The notes below the pieces were generated by a model. It was not told the DNA's origin. It did no database searches and worked only from the letters and a program-made list of their open reading frames with translations. Both the position numbers and the translations under genes were made by a program. Shown here piece after piece: positions 10,819 to 20,474 of a stretch of DNA of 64,000 bases. Position 1 is the stretch's first letter, and every line of letters begins with the position of its first letter. This DNA is from Hemileia vastatrix (Eukaryota; Basidiomycota; Pucciniomycetes; Pucciniales; Zaghouaniaceae): the NCBI GenBank assembly GCA_030280995.1, contig JASXTE010000008.1, positions 20,365,693 to 20,429,692 of the forward strand, written 5' to 3'.

Positions 10819-13428
10819 ATGTCTTCTTCTGCTGTTGCTTCTGGATCTTCTAACCCTCTTACTCCCTCAGTTAGAATTGTTTCTTGGGATGGCCCAAAGT
10901 TTGATGGGGAGGAGGTTAAATGGTTCATTAGCAGGTATGAAGCTGCTGCTGCTGTTGATGGTGCTTCTCATGTGGATATGGTGAAGCAAGTTAGATTTTT
11001 TATTGCCGATAGGGAGGTGGAAAAAGAGGTTATTGCTATGCAGGCATTCAAGGACAAGGATTGGGTTAAGCTTTCTAAAGCTATGGTTGATAGATGGGGT
11101 GTTAGGTTTACTATGATGGATCTCAATAAAATTGTTGGAGACTGGCAAGCAAAAGGTGGTGTTTCTTCTATGGCTGACTTCAAAAAGCTCTGTGTTCATT
11201 TTGATGAAGTGGTGGAATATCTCATACTGGTGGACGAGTTAGTGCATGAGAACCAAGCAAAAGATTTGTTTTGGTCAGCATGCAGCAGGGATATTCGTAT
11301 GGATGTCTTGAAGGATCTTTCAAGAAAAGATTTGATGAAGGAACTGCCTAATGGTGAGCAGAAACTGCCGGCTCTGGAGGTTATCAAGGACAACATTCAA
11401 GCCCATCTAAAGTTATTGGCGTTGGACAAATATCAAGAGTCATGCACTCAATATGTTAGCAAGGTTAGCGAAGTTTTGGCCGAAAACAATGATATTATGG
11501 TCAAAGCCCAGGAGGCCAAGAAGGCTCAAATGGGATTACCTGCTGCTAAAGTTGAGGGTAATGTAGATAATAAGATGGTCGATCACCTGGCCGATTTAAC
11601 TAAACAATTAAAAATATTTGTTCAAGAAACCCAGAAGGCCAACAAGGCCCCAATTGCTTCTTCGTCGACGTCAACTTCTTATCAGTCTAGAGGTTATGAA
11701 CGTCGAAATTATAATGGCAATAACAACAGTAACCGCTTCCCAGGCAATGGGAGAAATGGTGGGAATGGTGGTAATGGATATAGAGGTGGCTATGATGAGC
11801 CAAAGGTGTGCTCCTATTGTAATAGGAGAGGGCACAGAGCAACAGTTTGTTTTGCTCTTGATAAGGATATGGATGCTGGGCGAGTTTTATTTGATGGTAA
11901 AGTTTATAAATTTCCCGATGGTTTTTTCATCAAGCCCAGTGATGGACAGTCTCCTTCTGATTTGGTCAGAAGAAGTTTAACGGCTGAAAGGAGAGCCAGA
12001 TTTGAAGAGGTGACGGATGAAGATGTTAATGCCAAGGGTGGCAAAAATGGTAACGGTAATGGTGGAAAAGCTGACAAAGGTAAAGAGAAAGAGGTCAGTA
12101 AAGCCACATTTTCTACTTCTTTTGGTGGTTTAGAGCTGGCGACGGTTGCCCAGGTGGAGGGTAGCTGTATGGCTGGCGAATACGATGTTAATGCTGCTAG
12201 AAGAGCAGCTGCTACTAAGGCGAAGAGTAGCATTCAGAGCCAATTGAGGGCTAATCCTGGCAAGGCCAATAACAAAGTGAACCCTTACTCTAAGGACAAG
12301 ATTTCTAGTGCTCAAACTGCCGCCAACAAATTGAACCCTTACTCTAAGGACGAATTATATAAAATGCAGAAGGGGATTGCTGATATGGGGCCCCCTAGTT
12401 ATGGCAAGTTTGATTTAAATGGTGAGCCTATGCCAGAGGATGATTCGGATTCTGAGGAGGACGTACCGTTGGCGTCTCTACCCAGACCAAGTTTTAGCGG
12501 TCCCATCCCAATGGAGGGTGTAAGAAGGACTAGCGATGGATCAGGATTAGTGCAAGAAGCTGGTGACGGAGTTAGGGTTATAGAAAGTGAAGATGTTATA
12601 ATGGGGGGTGAAGATGGCTCGGTTGGACCTCAAGAGGTACCCAGGGCCAAGGTTGTTAAATCAAAGGTCCAGTATGAGCCTCCAGTAGTTTCCGGTCAAG
12701 CTAATGCGATGGACGCAGTTTTGAATAGGGTGAATCAACTTCAGATTCCCTTATCTTTAGGGGAGTTATTTACGATTAGTCCGGCCCTTGCTGAAAAGCA
12801 AAAGAAGCATTTGACGAGGCGTCGGGTTTCCACTGGAGAGGTGGAATATATTTGTGAAAATGTTGAAAAGTTTGGGGAAGATGTAGATACACATTTTTCC
12901 GCTCCCCTGGGTTACCTGGTGGTAACTCTAAATGGTAAAGAAGTAAAGGCCTTGGTCGATTCAGGGTCTCAAATTAATTTAATTTCATTGGAGCAAGCGA
13001 CGAGTATAGGCTTGCCAATTAAAAGTGGAACTGGGGGAAACCTCAGAGGTATTGGAGGGCATGCAACAGAGCTGATGGGTACTGCTGAGCATGTCAGGTT
13101 AGGCATTGGTGGATCTGTTGGTAAGGTTCACTTTTATGTGGCCAGAGGAGCAGTCAAAACTGTTCTTGGTGGTCCTTTTTTGATGGATTTTGAGGCCAGG
13201 ATAGGGTATCAAGCTGGCATGGGGATTAGTTTGGAGATCACTGGTGAAGATATGCGGAGGTTACATATGCGGTTAGCGCCTCCTGGAGATGAAGGTTGGG
13301 AAACACGGCCAGGGATTACTACTCTCTGCCAGTGTTGTGTTTGCACCAGGAAGCGGCATATAAAACAGACGGCTTCTGGTGAATTATGTTTGTTGGAAAG
13401 GGATGGATGCCCTCATTTTTTGGGGTAG
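10819..13428 (+). CDS. Gypsy D Gag-protease (ORF1)
   Basis: 869 residues from the ATG at 10819, about 155 bp after the primer site. The N-terminal third is a helical capsid-like Gag region. A Gly/Asn-rich stretch leads to a zinc knuckle, CSYCNRRGHRATVC (about residues 331-344, C-x2-C-x4-H-x4-C). A duplicated NPYSKD segment and an acidic middle follow. The aspartic protease has VDSGSQINLIS near residue 715 and a second GGPFLMDF block. The frame ends at TAG 13426-13428, four bases after a TTTTTTG heptamer, and the polymerase continues in the -1 frame. No internal stops. It makes the particle shell and matures it. Confidence 0.9.
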   Translation: MSSSAVASGSSNPLTPSVRIVSWDGPKFDGEEVKWFISRYEAAAAVDGASHVDMVKQVRFFIADREVEKEVIAMQAFKDKDWVKLSKAMVDRWGVRFTMMDLNKIVGDWQAKGGVSSMADFKKLCVHFDEVVEYLILVDELVHENQAKDLFWSACSRDIRMDVLKDLSRKDLMKELPNGEQKLPALEVIKDNIQAHLKLLALDKYQESCTQYVSKVSEVLAENNDIMVKAQEAKKAQMGLPAAKVEGNVDNKMVDHLADLTKQLKIFVQETQKANKAPIASSSTSTSYQSRGYERRNYNGNNNSNRFPGNGRNGGNGGNGYRGGYDEPKVCSYCNRRGHRATVCFALDKDMDAGRVLFDGKVYKFPDGFFIKPSDGQSPSDLVRRSLTAERRARFEEVTDEDVNAKGGKNGNGNGGKADKGKEKEVSKATFSTSFGGLELATVAQVEGSCMAGEYDVNAARRAAATKAKSSIQSQLRANPGKANNKVNPYSKDKISSAQTAANKLNPYSKDELYKMQKGIADMGPPSYGKFDLNGEPMPEDDSDSEEDVPLASLPRPSFSGPIPMEGVRRTSDGSGLVQEAGDGVRVIESEDVIMGGEDGSVGPQEVPRAKVVKSKVQYEPPVVSGQANAMDAVLNRVNQLQIPLSLGELFTISPALAEKQKKHLTRRRVSTGEVEYICENVEKFGEDVDTHFSAPLGYLVVTLNGKEVKALVDSGSQINLISLEQATSIGLPIKSGTGGNLRGIGGHATELMGTAEHVRLGIGGSVGKVHFYVARGAVKTVLGGPFLMDFEARIGYQAGMGISLEITGEDMRRLHMRLAPPGDEGWETRPGITTLCQCCVCTRKRHIKQTASGELCLLERDGCPHFLG
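13416..13422 (+). promoter_or_regulatory. Predicted -1 ribosomal frameshift site
   Basis: The heptamer T TTT TTG is in the correct phase (CAT TTT TTG in the gag-protease frame), followed by GGG and then TAG at 13426. Slipping back one base continues into the polymerase frame as FFGVAGADRS. The X-XXY-YYZ pattern and its position at the end of the overlap fit programmed -1 frameshifting. I could not confirm a downstream pseudoknot. Confidence 0.65.
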
Positions 13429-16400
13429 CAGGGGCTGATCGCTCTAATGTTGTAATCTCTCCTCAGGATGAGATCCCGGATTGCAATAGGTCAGCTCACT
13501 TGGAGATAATTCAAGTGGATTCTCAATTATTTTCTGTTAATATTACTTTGGAGTGCAAATACGTTTTGGACTTTTCTATATGTTTATTGGATTTACCCGG
13601 TTTTTCTATTAAATTTAAAAACGGTGAAAAAGGCAAAATGGGCCAAATTAGGTTGGATAAAAATTGGAAGGGTATGTTTTATGACCTCCAGCAAGAGGGT
13701 AAACTGCAAAAATTACATCAAAACTCGATTAAAAATCTCAGTATAAGTAAAACACAAAAAAATAATTTATGTGAAAATGTTATTCCGGGCCTCCAGCAAG
13801 AGGTTAAACTGCAATTATCTCCTTCTATTTTGGACCTCCAGCAAGAGGGTAAACTGCGAAAATCTCATCAAAATCAAATAAAAAATCTCGGTATAATTAA
13901 AACACAAAAAAATAATTTATGTGAAAATGTTATTTTGGGCCTCCAGCAAGAGGTTAAACTGCAATTATCTCCTTCTATTTTGGACCTCCAGCAAGAGGGT
14001 AAACTGCGAAAATCTCATCAAAATCAAATAAAAAATCTCGGTATAATTAAAACACAAAAAAATAATTTTTGTGAAAATTCAATTCCGGTTCTCCAGCAAG
14101 AGGTTAAACTGCCAACTTTCTTTACGGGTGATTTACTGTTGGATAAGGGAAGAAAAGGTGTTGGAAAATCTGTTTATAAATTAGACGAGGAAAAGGAGAA
14201 AAGGGTAAAATTTAAAAATGAAATAAAATATTTTTCTAATTTTTCTTATTCTGATTCTGGCGATGAAGAAGATTCATTTGATGAGAGTTTTAATGGCGAT
14301 GTTTTACCTCAAGTTAATTTAGATGTGGACGCAGCCAAATATAAGAAAGTAGCAAATAAAGTTCGACCTATTAATGAACTGCTACCTGCTGAATTAAATC
14401 CACCTTTGAGAAGACCAAGGTTAACAAGAGATCCTTATGAAAGTCCCTTGGTAAAGAATCCGCCTGAATTTTCTGAGACGTCAAGAATCACTTTTGAGAG
14501 ACTGGGTGTTGTTAATTTTGGACCTGATGGTTGGTTGTCTGGAGAAGAGAAGAAGTTGTTGTTGGATGTGATGGTCAAGCGAGAGAAGGCCATTGCTTTT
14601 GAAGAAGAGGAGAGGGGTGTGTTGAAGCATTCCTATGGGGAGCCTTACAAGATTCCTGTGGTATGTCATGAACCGTGGCAGCAGAAACCGATTCCTATTC
14701 CGGCTGCATTAAAAGAAGCCTATATTGAAGTTGTCAGAGAACGGATACGCACTGGACTGTATGAGCAATCAACGTCAAGTTATTCTAGTCCTGTATTTTG
14801 TATCAAGAAACCAAATGGCAAGCTTAGAGTTGTTCATGATCTTAGGGAATTAAATAGGGTTACAATAAAGGATGCTGGGATACCACCTAGTGCTGAGGAG
14901 TTTGTTGAAGTGTTTGCAGGGAGAGTGTGTTATGGTTTGGGAGATATTATGGGTGGATATGATGAGAGAGAGTTACATCCAGACTCAAGGCCTCTAACTA
15001 CATTCGATACGCCACTAGGACGTTTACAGTTAACAAGATTACCTCAAGGAGCAACAAATTCGGTTGCAGTTTATCAAGCTCAGATGGCTTGGATCCTTCA
15101 AGACAAAATTCCACAATATGCTGGAATCTTTATAGATGATGGAGGAATTAAGGGACCAACAACTGACTATGATAACCAGGTGTTGGAAGAGAATCCCGGG
15201 ATACGCAAATTCATTTGGGAGTTTGCAATTACTTTAGAAAGAATCTTGTTTCGAATTGAAGAGGCTGGTTTAACTATTTCAGGTTCAAAATTTTCCTGTT
15301 GTGTGCCAGCCTTAGAAATATTAGGCCATGTGGTATGTAGAGAGGGCAGGATTATGTCCAAGAAGAAAGTTAACAAAATTCAGTCCTGGCCAAGACCCAA
15401 GAATACGACCGAAGTTAGAGGGTTTTTAGGCGTTTGTGTATATGTTAGAATGTTTATCAAGGACTTTTCTTCATTGGCAGCTCCATTGAGACGGTTAACG
15501 AGAAAGGATGCAGACTGGGAGTGGGATGAAGAGTGTGAGAAGGCGTTTGTGAAGTTGAAGGAGGTTGTGGGGAAGGATTTAGTCCTGCACAAGTTAGATT
15601 ATGGAAAAGATGCTGGTAGAATTTATTTAGCAGTTGATTCAAGTCAGGTTGCAGCTGGGGCGGTTCTGTCTCAGATGGATAAAGCTGGTTACATCAGGCC
15701 AGTTAGGTATGAATCTGTAGTATTTACTGAGGTCGAATCAAGATATTCTCAACCGAAATTGGAATTATGTGGTGTGGCAAAAATACTGAAGAAACTTCAG
15801 CATATTTTGTGGGGGCAACATTTTGAGTTGCAAGTGGATGCGAAATCGTTAATCCAGATGATTAATTCCCCAAGTTTACCGAACGCACCCATGACGAGAT
15901 GGGTAGCTTTTATTGAACATTTTTCATTTGATTTAGTTCATAAGCCTGGCAAGACTTTTACTATGCCGGATGGTTTATCAAGGAGACCACCCACTGAAGA
16001 AGATTCAGACTCAGAAGAGTTCGATGAAGATATACCTATTATCAAAGCCAGCACTAAAGGAGCTGAAGACTTTCCATACCTCCCCCATGAGGTTAAACTG
16101 GCAGGACTATTGTGTTTAGATTATGATGATGATGACCTCCACCAAGAGGATAAACTGGAAAATAGTTTTTATGTTAATAAAGGTGTTGGAAAAGGTGTAG
16201 ATAAATTCGGCAGAGAGGAGGTAGGAGAAGATGTGGTGTATGTAGAGGAAAATGGATTGGTAGTGTGGGATAGTAGTAAATTAAGGAATGGTGTATATGT
16301 TGGAGAATTAGAGAATTTAAATAAAAGGGTGGATAAAGAGAAAGAGGTATTTTCAAATACGGTTTTCGAAGGATCCAAAGGTTCAGAAGAAAAACGTTGA
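13416..16400 (+). CDS. Gypsy D reverse transcriptase/RNase H (ORF2)
   Basis: Open in the -1 frame relative to ORF1; an ATG exists at 13386 but entry by frameshift at 13416 is more likely. Its first third (about 13680-14110) is a repeated spacer in which LQQEGKL or LQQEVKL recurs six times. Reverse transcriptase follows: SPVFCIKKPNGKLRVVHDLR, the DIMGGYDE block, LPQGATNS, and the catalytic FIDDGG near 15133. RNase H shows LAVDSSQVAAGAVLSQ, ELCGVAKIL and VDAKSLIQMI. The tail again carries LPHEVKL and LHQEDKL. The frame ends at TGA 16398 and integrase resumes in the same frame at 16440. Within 16380-16440 another frame reads VDIARLKIYLGVNDYW, which looks like the true protein, so two compensating indels are likely. 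Confidence 0.88.
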   Translation, partial: FFGVAGADRSNVVISPQDEIPDCNRSAHLEIIQVDSQLFSVNITLECKYVLDFSICLLDLPGFSIKFKNGEKGKMGQIRLDKNWKGMFYDLQQEGKLQKLHQNSIKNLSISKTQKNNLCENVIPGLQQEVKLQLSPSILDLQQEGKLRKSHQNQIKNLGIIKTQKNNLCENVILGLQQEVKLQLSPSILDLQQEGKLRKSHQNQIKNLGIIKTQKNNFCENSIPVLQQEVKLPTFFTGDLLLDKGRKGVGKSVYKLDEEKEKRVKFKNEIKYFSNFSYSDSGDEEDSFDESFNGDVLPQVNLDVDAAKYKKVANKVRPINELLPAELNPPLRRPRLTRDPYESPLVKNPPEFSETSRITFERLGVVNFGPDGWLSGEEKKLLLDVMVKREKAIAFEEEERGVLKHSYGEPYKIPVVCHEPWQQKPIPIPAALKEAYIEVVRERIRTGLYEQSTSSYSSPVFCIKKPNGKLRVVHDLRELNRVTIKDAGIPPSAEEFVEVFAGRVCYGLGDIMGGYDERELHPDSRPLTTFDTPLGRLQLTRLPQGATNSVAVYQAQMAWILQDKIPQYAGIFIDDGGIKGPTTDYDNQVLEENPGIRKFIWEFAITLERILFRIEEAGLTISGSKFSCCVPALEILGHVVCREGRIMSKKKVNKIQSWPRPKNTTEVRGFLGVCVYVRMFIKDFSSLAAPLRRLTRKDADWEWDEECEKAFVKLKEVVGKDLVLHKLDYGKDAGRIYLAVDSSQVAAGAVLSQMDKAGYIRPVRYESVVFTEVESRYSQPKLELCGVAKILKKLQHILWGQHFELQVDAKSLIQMINSPSLPNAPMTRWVAFIEHFSFDLVHKPGKTFTMPDGLSRRPPTEEDSDSEEFDEDIPIIKASTKGAEDFPYLPHEVKLAGLLCLDYDDDDLHQEDKLENSFYVNKGVGKGVDKFGREEVGEDVVYVEENGLVVWDSSKLRNGVYVGELENLNKRVDKEKEVFSNTVFEGSKGSEEKR
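13685..14112 (+). repeat. Hairpin motif array inside ORF2 (six copies)
   Basis: Six copies of CCTC-CAGCAA-GAGG-N-TAAACTG (the last starts TCTC) in larger units of about 144-156 bp. Each can form a 4-bp stem with a 6-base loop. Here they are translated as LQQE(G/V)KL. Single copies at 16079-16100 and 16134-16155 belong to the same family. Confidence 0.85.
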
Positions 16401-16439
16401 CATAGCTCGATTAAAGATTTATTTAGGGGTCAACGATTA

Positions 16440-17816
16440 TTGGCTCATTCATGTGCAGGTGATATTGGTGATAGAGAAGTCCCTATTGATGTTATATTAA
16501 TCGATTTTCAAGATGAAGTCTGGGGTCAGACTGGTTTTTATTTTTTGTTAGTCAAATATTTGTTGACTTTAGAGAGGCCAGAAGATTGTGAAGACAATGA
16601 ATGGGTGGCTATCAAGAGGAAGTCATCTACGTTTTACCTATCTGGTCGACGTTTAATGAGGAGGAGGTATCCAAATCCTCAAGTAGTTATAACTCAACAG
16701 AAGGGGCAAGAATTAGTTTTGAAATCACTGCATGAAGATCTCGGGCATAGAGGCGTTGGAGAAACATTTAGAAGAATTTCTGATCGATTTTGGTGGCCTG
16801 GCATGAAGATGGCTGTTAAACAGTGGGTTCAGTCATGCGAAGAATGTCAAAGACGAAGTTATTTAAGGCCAAAAGAACCTGGACGCGCGACCAGTGAATA
16901 TACGCTCTTTGGAAGAGTTAGTTTAGATGCCGTTCATATAAAAGAGGGGCGGTATAAATATTTAATTGTGGCCAGAGATGATTTATCTGGTTGGGTAGAG
17001 GCAGCGCCTCTTATTAATTTAACTGCCAAAAATGTGGCAGAATTTTTTTTGAATAATTGGGTATATAGGTATGGGGTGATGAAGTTGGTAACGGTAGATG
17101 GAGGTCCTGAATTTGGGACAGAGTTTAAAGAGGCCATATTGAAAGTTGGATCAAAGGTTAGGGTAGCAACCCCATATTATCCTGAAGCTGAAGGCATGGT
17201 TGAAAGAGGGCATCAAGTTATTAAGGATGCTTTAGTTAAAATGTGTGGGACAAGTGCCGAAAAGTGGAGGCACTATTTACCTTTAGTTTTATTTGCTGAT
17301 CGAATCACTGCCAAAAGGACGACCGGATTTTCACCTTATGAACTTGTTTTTGGACAGAAAGCAGTTTTACCGGTTGATTTAGAAGCTGAATCATATCTTG
17401 GAGTTGACTGGGACACGGTCAAAACTACTGAAGAATTATTGTGTGCAAGAATGATGCAACTAGAAAAGAAAGAAGAATATTTAGAAAAGGCATATTCGCG
17501 GATGATGAAGATCCGAAATCAATCAGTCAAATATTGGGATGAGAGGTTGGCACATCGATTAAGGAAACCTTTGAACCCAGGTGATATGGTCCTGGTGTAT
17601 AATAGGAGTTTGGAAAGTCAGTGGGGAAAAATGTTTGCAGATAGGTGGAATGGACCGTATAAAATCAAGGAGCAAGTTTCCGGCGGTTCATATGTGCTAG
17701 AAGAGTTGGATGGAGTTGTATTGAAGAAGAGGGTAGCGGCCGATCAAGTGAAACGGTTCTATCCTAGAGGCACCAGGAGTGCCGAAGTCTTCCTCCGCAA
17801 TGAGGATAAACTATGA
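16440..17816 (+). CDS. Gypsy D integrase (ORF3)
   Basis: 458 residues. The HHCC zinc domain has HEDLGHRGVGETFRR and CEECQRRS. The DDE core has Asp in SLDAVHIKEG, Asp in VDGGPEFG and Glu in GMVERGHQVIKD. The C-terminal domain has NPGDMVLVYNRSLE and DRWNGPYKI; no chromodomain is visible. It ends LRNEDKL, which is itself a translated copy of the element's hairpin motif. It inserts the cDNA into the genome. The listed start is only the first ATG; the protein is probably made as the tail of the polymerase polyprotein, now interrupted near 16400. Confidence 0.87.
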   Translation: MAHSCAGDIGDREVPIDVILIDFQDEVWGQTGFYFLLVKYLLTLERPEDCEDNEWVAIKRKSSTFYLSGRRLMRRRYPNPQVVITQQKGQELVLKSLHEDLGHRGVGETFRRISDRFWWPGMKMAVKQWVQSCEECQRRSYLRPKEPGRATSEYTLFGRVSLDAVHIKEGRYKYLIVARDDLSGWVEAAPLINLTAKNVAEFFLNNWVYRYGVMKLVTVDGGPEFGTEFKEAILKVGSKVRVATPYYPEAEGMVERGHQVIKDALVKMCGTSAEKWRHYLPLVLFADRITAKRTTGFSPYELVFGQKAVLPVDLEAESYLGVDWDTVKTTEELLCARMMQLEKKEEYLEKAYSRMMKIRNQSVKYWDERLAHRLRKPLNPGDMVLVYNRSLESQWGKMFADRWNGPYKIKEQVSGGSYVLEELDGVVLKKRVAADQVKRFYPRGTRSAEVFLRNEDKL

Positions 17817-18008
17817 TATTGATGAAATTTTACGGATTCCTCCGCAATGAGGATAAACTATGACATTTATGAAATTATATGGATAACTCCGAAATGAGGA
17901 TAAACTACAATTTTAATGACTTTTATTAAATTTATACCTCCGCAATGAGGATAAACTATGATGTTTATAAAAATTTTATGACGACCTCCGCAACGAGGAT
18001 AAACTATC
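17792..18008 (+). repeat. Hairpin motif array at and after the integrase stop (five copies)
   Basis: Five copies of CTCCGCAATGAGG-A-TAAACTA spaced about 46-50 bp. The first encodes the last residues of integrase; the other four are beyond the stop codon, so conservation there cannot be for protein. Confidence 0.85.
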
Positions 18009-18018
18009 TTCTTTTTTT

Positions 18019-19133
18019 ATCAAAATACTTTACTATCGTTACACTGTATATGGAGAACGAAACTGTGATGAAACTTAACAAAATGCAAGAAGACCTTCTT
18101 TAAAATTTTTCGAAAACTTAAAATTCTTAAAATATGGGTGAAGATAGTGTTGGAAAAATTTTAAAAATTTATTGGAAGAAGTGTTCACAGGGGAACCTTC
18201 TTAATTTAATATTGGCAAGTGTGGGGGTAATTGATGGGCTGGCTGCTCTATACACAATTACCCCATAATGTTCGTTTCCAAAATTTTCCCTGTTTCTAGT
18301 TGAATCCTGGCTTTGTCTTTTAATTATAGGAAGTCCACTAAGACTATAAACTGGAACGAATCAAGAGACACCGCTCTCAACGCCTGATTCAAAATTTTTT
18401 TTATTTTATTTTGTTTTTGATTTTTTTATGTTAGATTGTGATTTCTTTTCTTTAATATATATTATGAATTATTGTATAGGTGATGCTCACTGGTGGTCTC
18501 TAATCATTTTTATAAATTGGAGGGAGCCCACCCAGTGATCATCATTATAAAAATTATCTTCTAAAAACTTTCATTTATTTTCTTTTCTTTCAATTTCTCA
18601 AAATTGTGTAACCACATCAAGTTGCACTTGGATGTGGGTATGATGTCGAGGGTACGGTTCATCAAATGGCCGGGGGGCATCTTTTAAAATTTTATTTTGA
18701 AAAATTTTTTATTACTTTTTTTATCTTTCTTTTCACATTCATTTATATTTCTTTAAAATTAAATTTTAAATTTTATTTCAAAACTATCTATTCTAAAATC
18801 TTTTATTTTAAATTTAAAAAAAAAAAAAAAAAAAAAATTAAAATTAAAAATAAAATAAAAATAAAAATAATAATAATAATAAAAATAAAAAAAAAATAAA
18901 AAAAAAAAAATAAATAAATAAATAATAATAAAATAAAAAAATAAAAAAAAAATATAAAAAAAAAAAAAAATTAATTAAAATTAAAATTAATTAATTAAAT
19001 CAAAATCATTATTATATTTCTTAGTTTTATTTTTTTTAGTTTTCATTCTTTTAGTTTTATTCATTTAGTTTAGACAGGAAACAGGGTCTAGGAGAACTCA
19101 ATACCAATGGGATTTTACTTCAAGATATCTGTT
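18019..19133. other. Gypsy D 3' non-coding region, AT-rich
   Basis: No supported gene. About 18815-19010 is a nearly pure A/T tract of A-runs and AAT/AAAT repeats. One hairpin motif copy lies at about 18332. Confidence 0.6.
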
Positions 19134-19882
19134 AGTCCTCCAAGACTTTAAACTGGCTACTGTTCAAGACGTTCTTTAAGGTTTTTTATACATATTTTGG
19201 AGCTGTTAGTCCTCCAAGACTTTAAACTGGCTACTGTTCAAGACTTTCCTTAAGGGTTTTATACGAATTATGGAGCTGTTAGTCCTCCAAGACTTTAAAC
19301 TGGCTAATTTTCAAGAATTTCATTAAAGATTTTATATGGAGCTGTTAGTCCTCCAAGACTTTAAACTGGCTAATTTTCAAGACTATCGTTAAATTTTTTT
19401 ATTGGATTTGTTAGGTCCACCAAGACCTTAAACTGGACTGTTATCAAGCTGTTGGGTCCACCATGACCTTAAACTGGATTTCTTATTGATTTAATGTTTG
19501 GTCCACCATGACTTTAAACTGGTAGTTCATTCATTGTTTAGTCCACTATGACTTTAAACTGGAAAATTAATATCTGCAGGATAATTCAACATTCGTTGGA
19601 CCACTATGGCCTTATACTGGATTACTTGTCGATCAAATGTTTGGTCCACTATGACATTAAACTGGATTATCAAATTTATTCAATCTTTGGTCAAGCCTAG
19701 GCCTTACTTAGGAATATATCAAGATATTTATGCACTTAAACGATCTTTGGTCCACCAAGACCATAAACTGGAAATCGATTATATGTTTGGTCCACCAAGA
19801 CTTTAAACTGGAATGTCAATCTTGTTTGGATAATTCAATTCAATCTTTTAATTTATCACTGTCCACTATGACTCTAAACTGG
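19134..19882 (+). repeat. Hairpin motif array in the 3' non-coding region (about 14 copies)
   Basis: About fourteen copies of AGTC or GGTC, six bases, GACT or GACC, then (T)TAAACTGG, spaced about 40-70 bp. The first four are AGTC-CTCCAA-GACT; later ones are GGTC-CACCAA-GACC and relatives. A lone copy lies at about 18332. The stem bases differ from the coding copies but usually remain complementary. Confidence 0.85.
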
Positions 19883-20474
19883 TTATTCAATTATTTCTGG
19901 AATTGGGTGCTGATAAGCTTTAGGAGGTTAAAATTTTAGGTGGTGATGATGCTATGGAAAGCATAATGGTTAATTAGGTGAAATTTGTGGCGCTTTAACA
20001 TGGTCTAAAGTTAATATTATTATTGGAAGCCTGGCAAAAGTATTTTATGGGTTTGCTGTATAGCAAAGTTTGAAAATTGTGATGAAGGAATCAGAAGTTA
20101 GGATGGTAGTTGGATTTTAGGGAATGATTTTTTTTAGTGCCTCATAGTTAGGCCATTTTTTTTTTTTTTTTGGTGTGAAGCTTGGAGGACCTTATGGCGA
20201 GATTGGAATCATAGAATTCGGCTCAGTGGGGGGCCCTATGAGGTTGGATTCAGGAGTATTCGGCTCATAGGAAGATCCACTCTCTCAATGCTGTGACAAG
20301 AAGGAAGACTGGTATATGGGAGTCTGAAGGGATTCAAACCTTGCTCTCAGTAGTGGAATCATCACAAGATTTATTTTATTTTATGTTATATCAAGCCAGA
20401 GAAGAAAGAAAACATCATTTATGTTGAAAGTTTAAGAAGACCAAGCAAAAACAAAATTTTATCAAGTTATACTG
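19883..20474. other. Gypsy D 3' region without gene
   Basis: Includes an imperfectly duplicated segment with TCGGCTCA at about 20218 and 20261. It probably holds the 3' UTR of the antisense gene that starts to its right. Confidence 0.4.

Noticed and set aside
18666..18899. 77-codon ORF of Lys/Ile/Phe
   Set aside because: Low-complexity A/T tract of element D.
19134..19882. CRISPR-like array (regular repeats with unique spacers)
   Set aside because: The repeats vary, spacers differ in length, and the array lies inside a eukaryotic retrotransposon with the same motif in its coding region.
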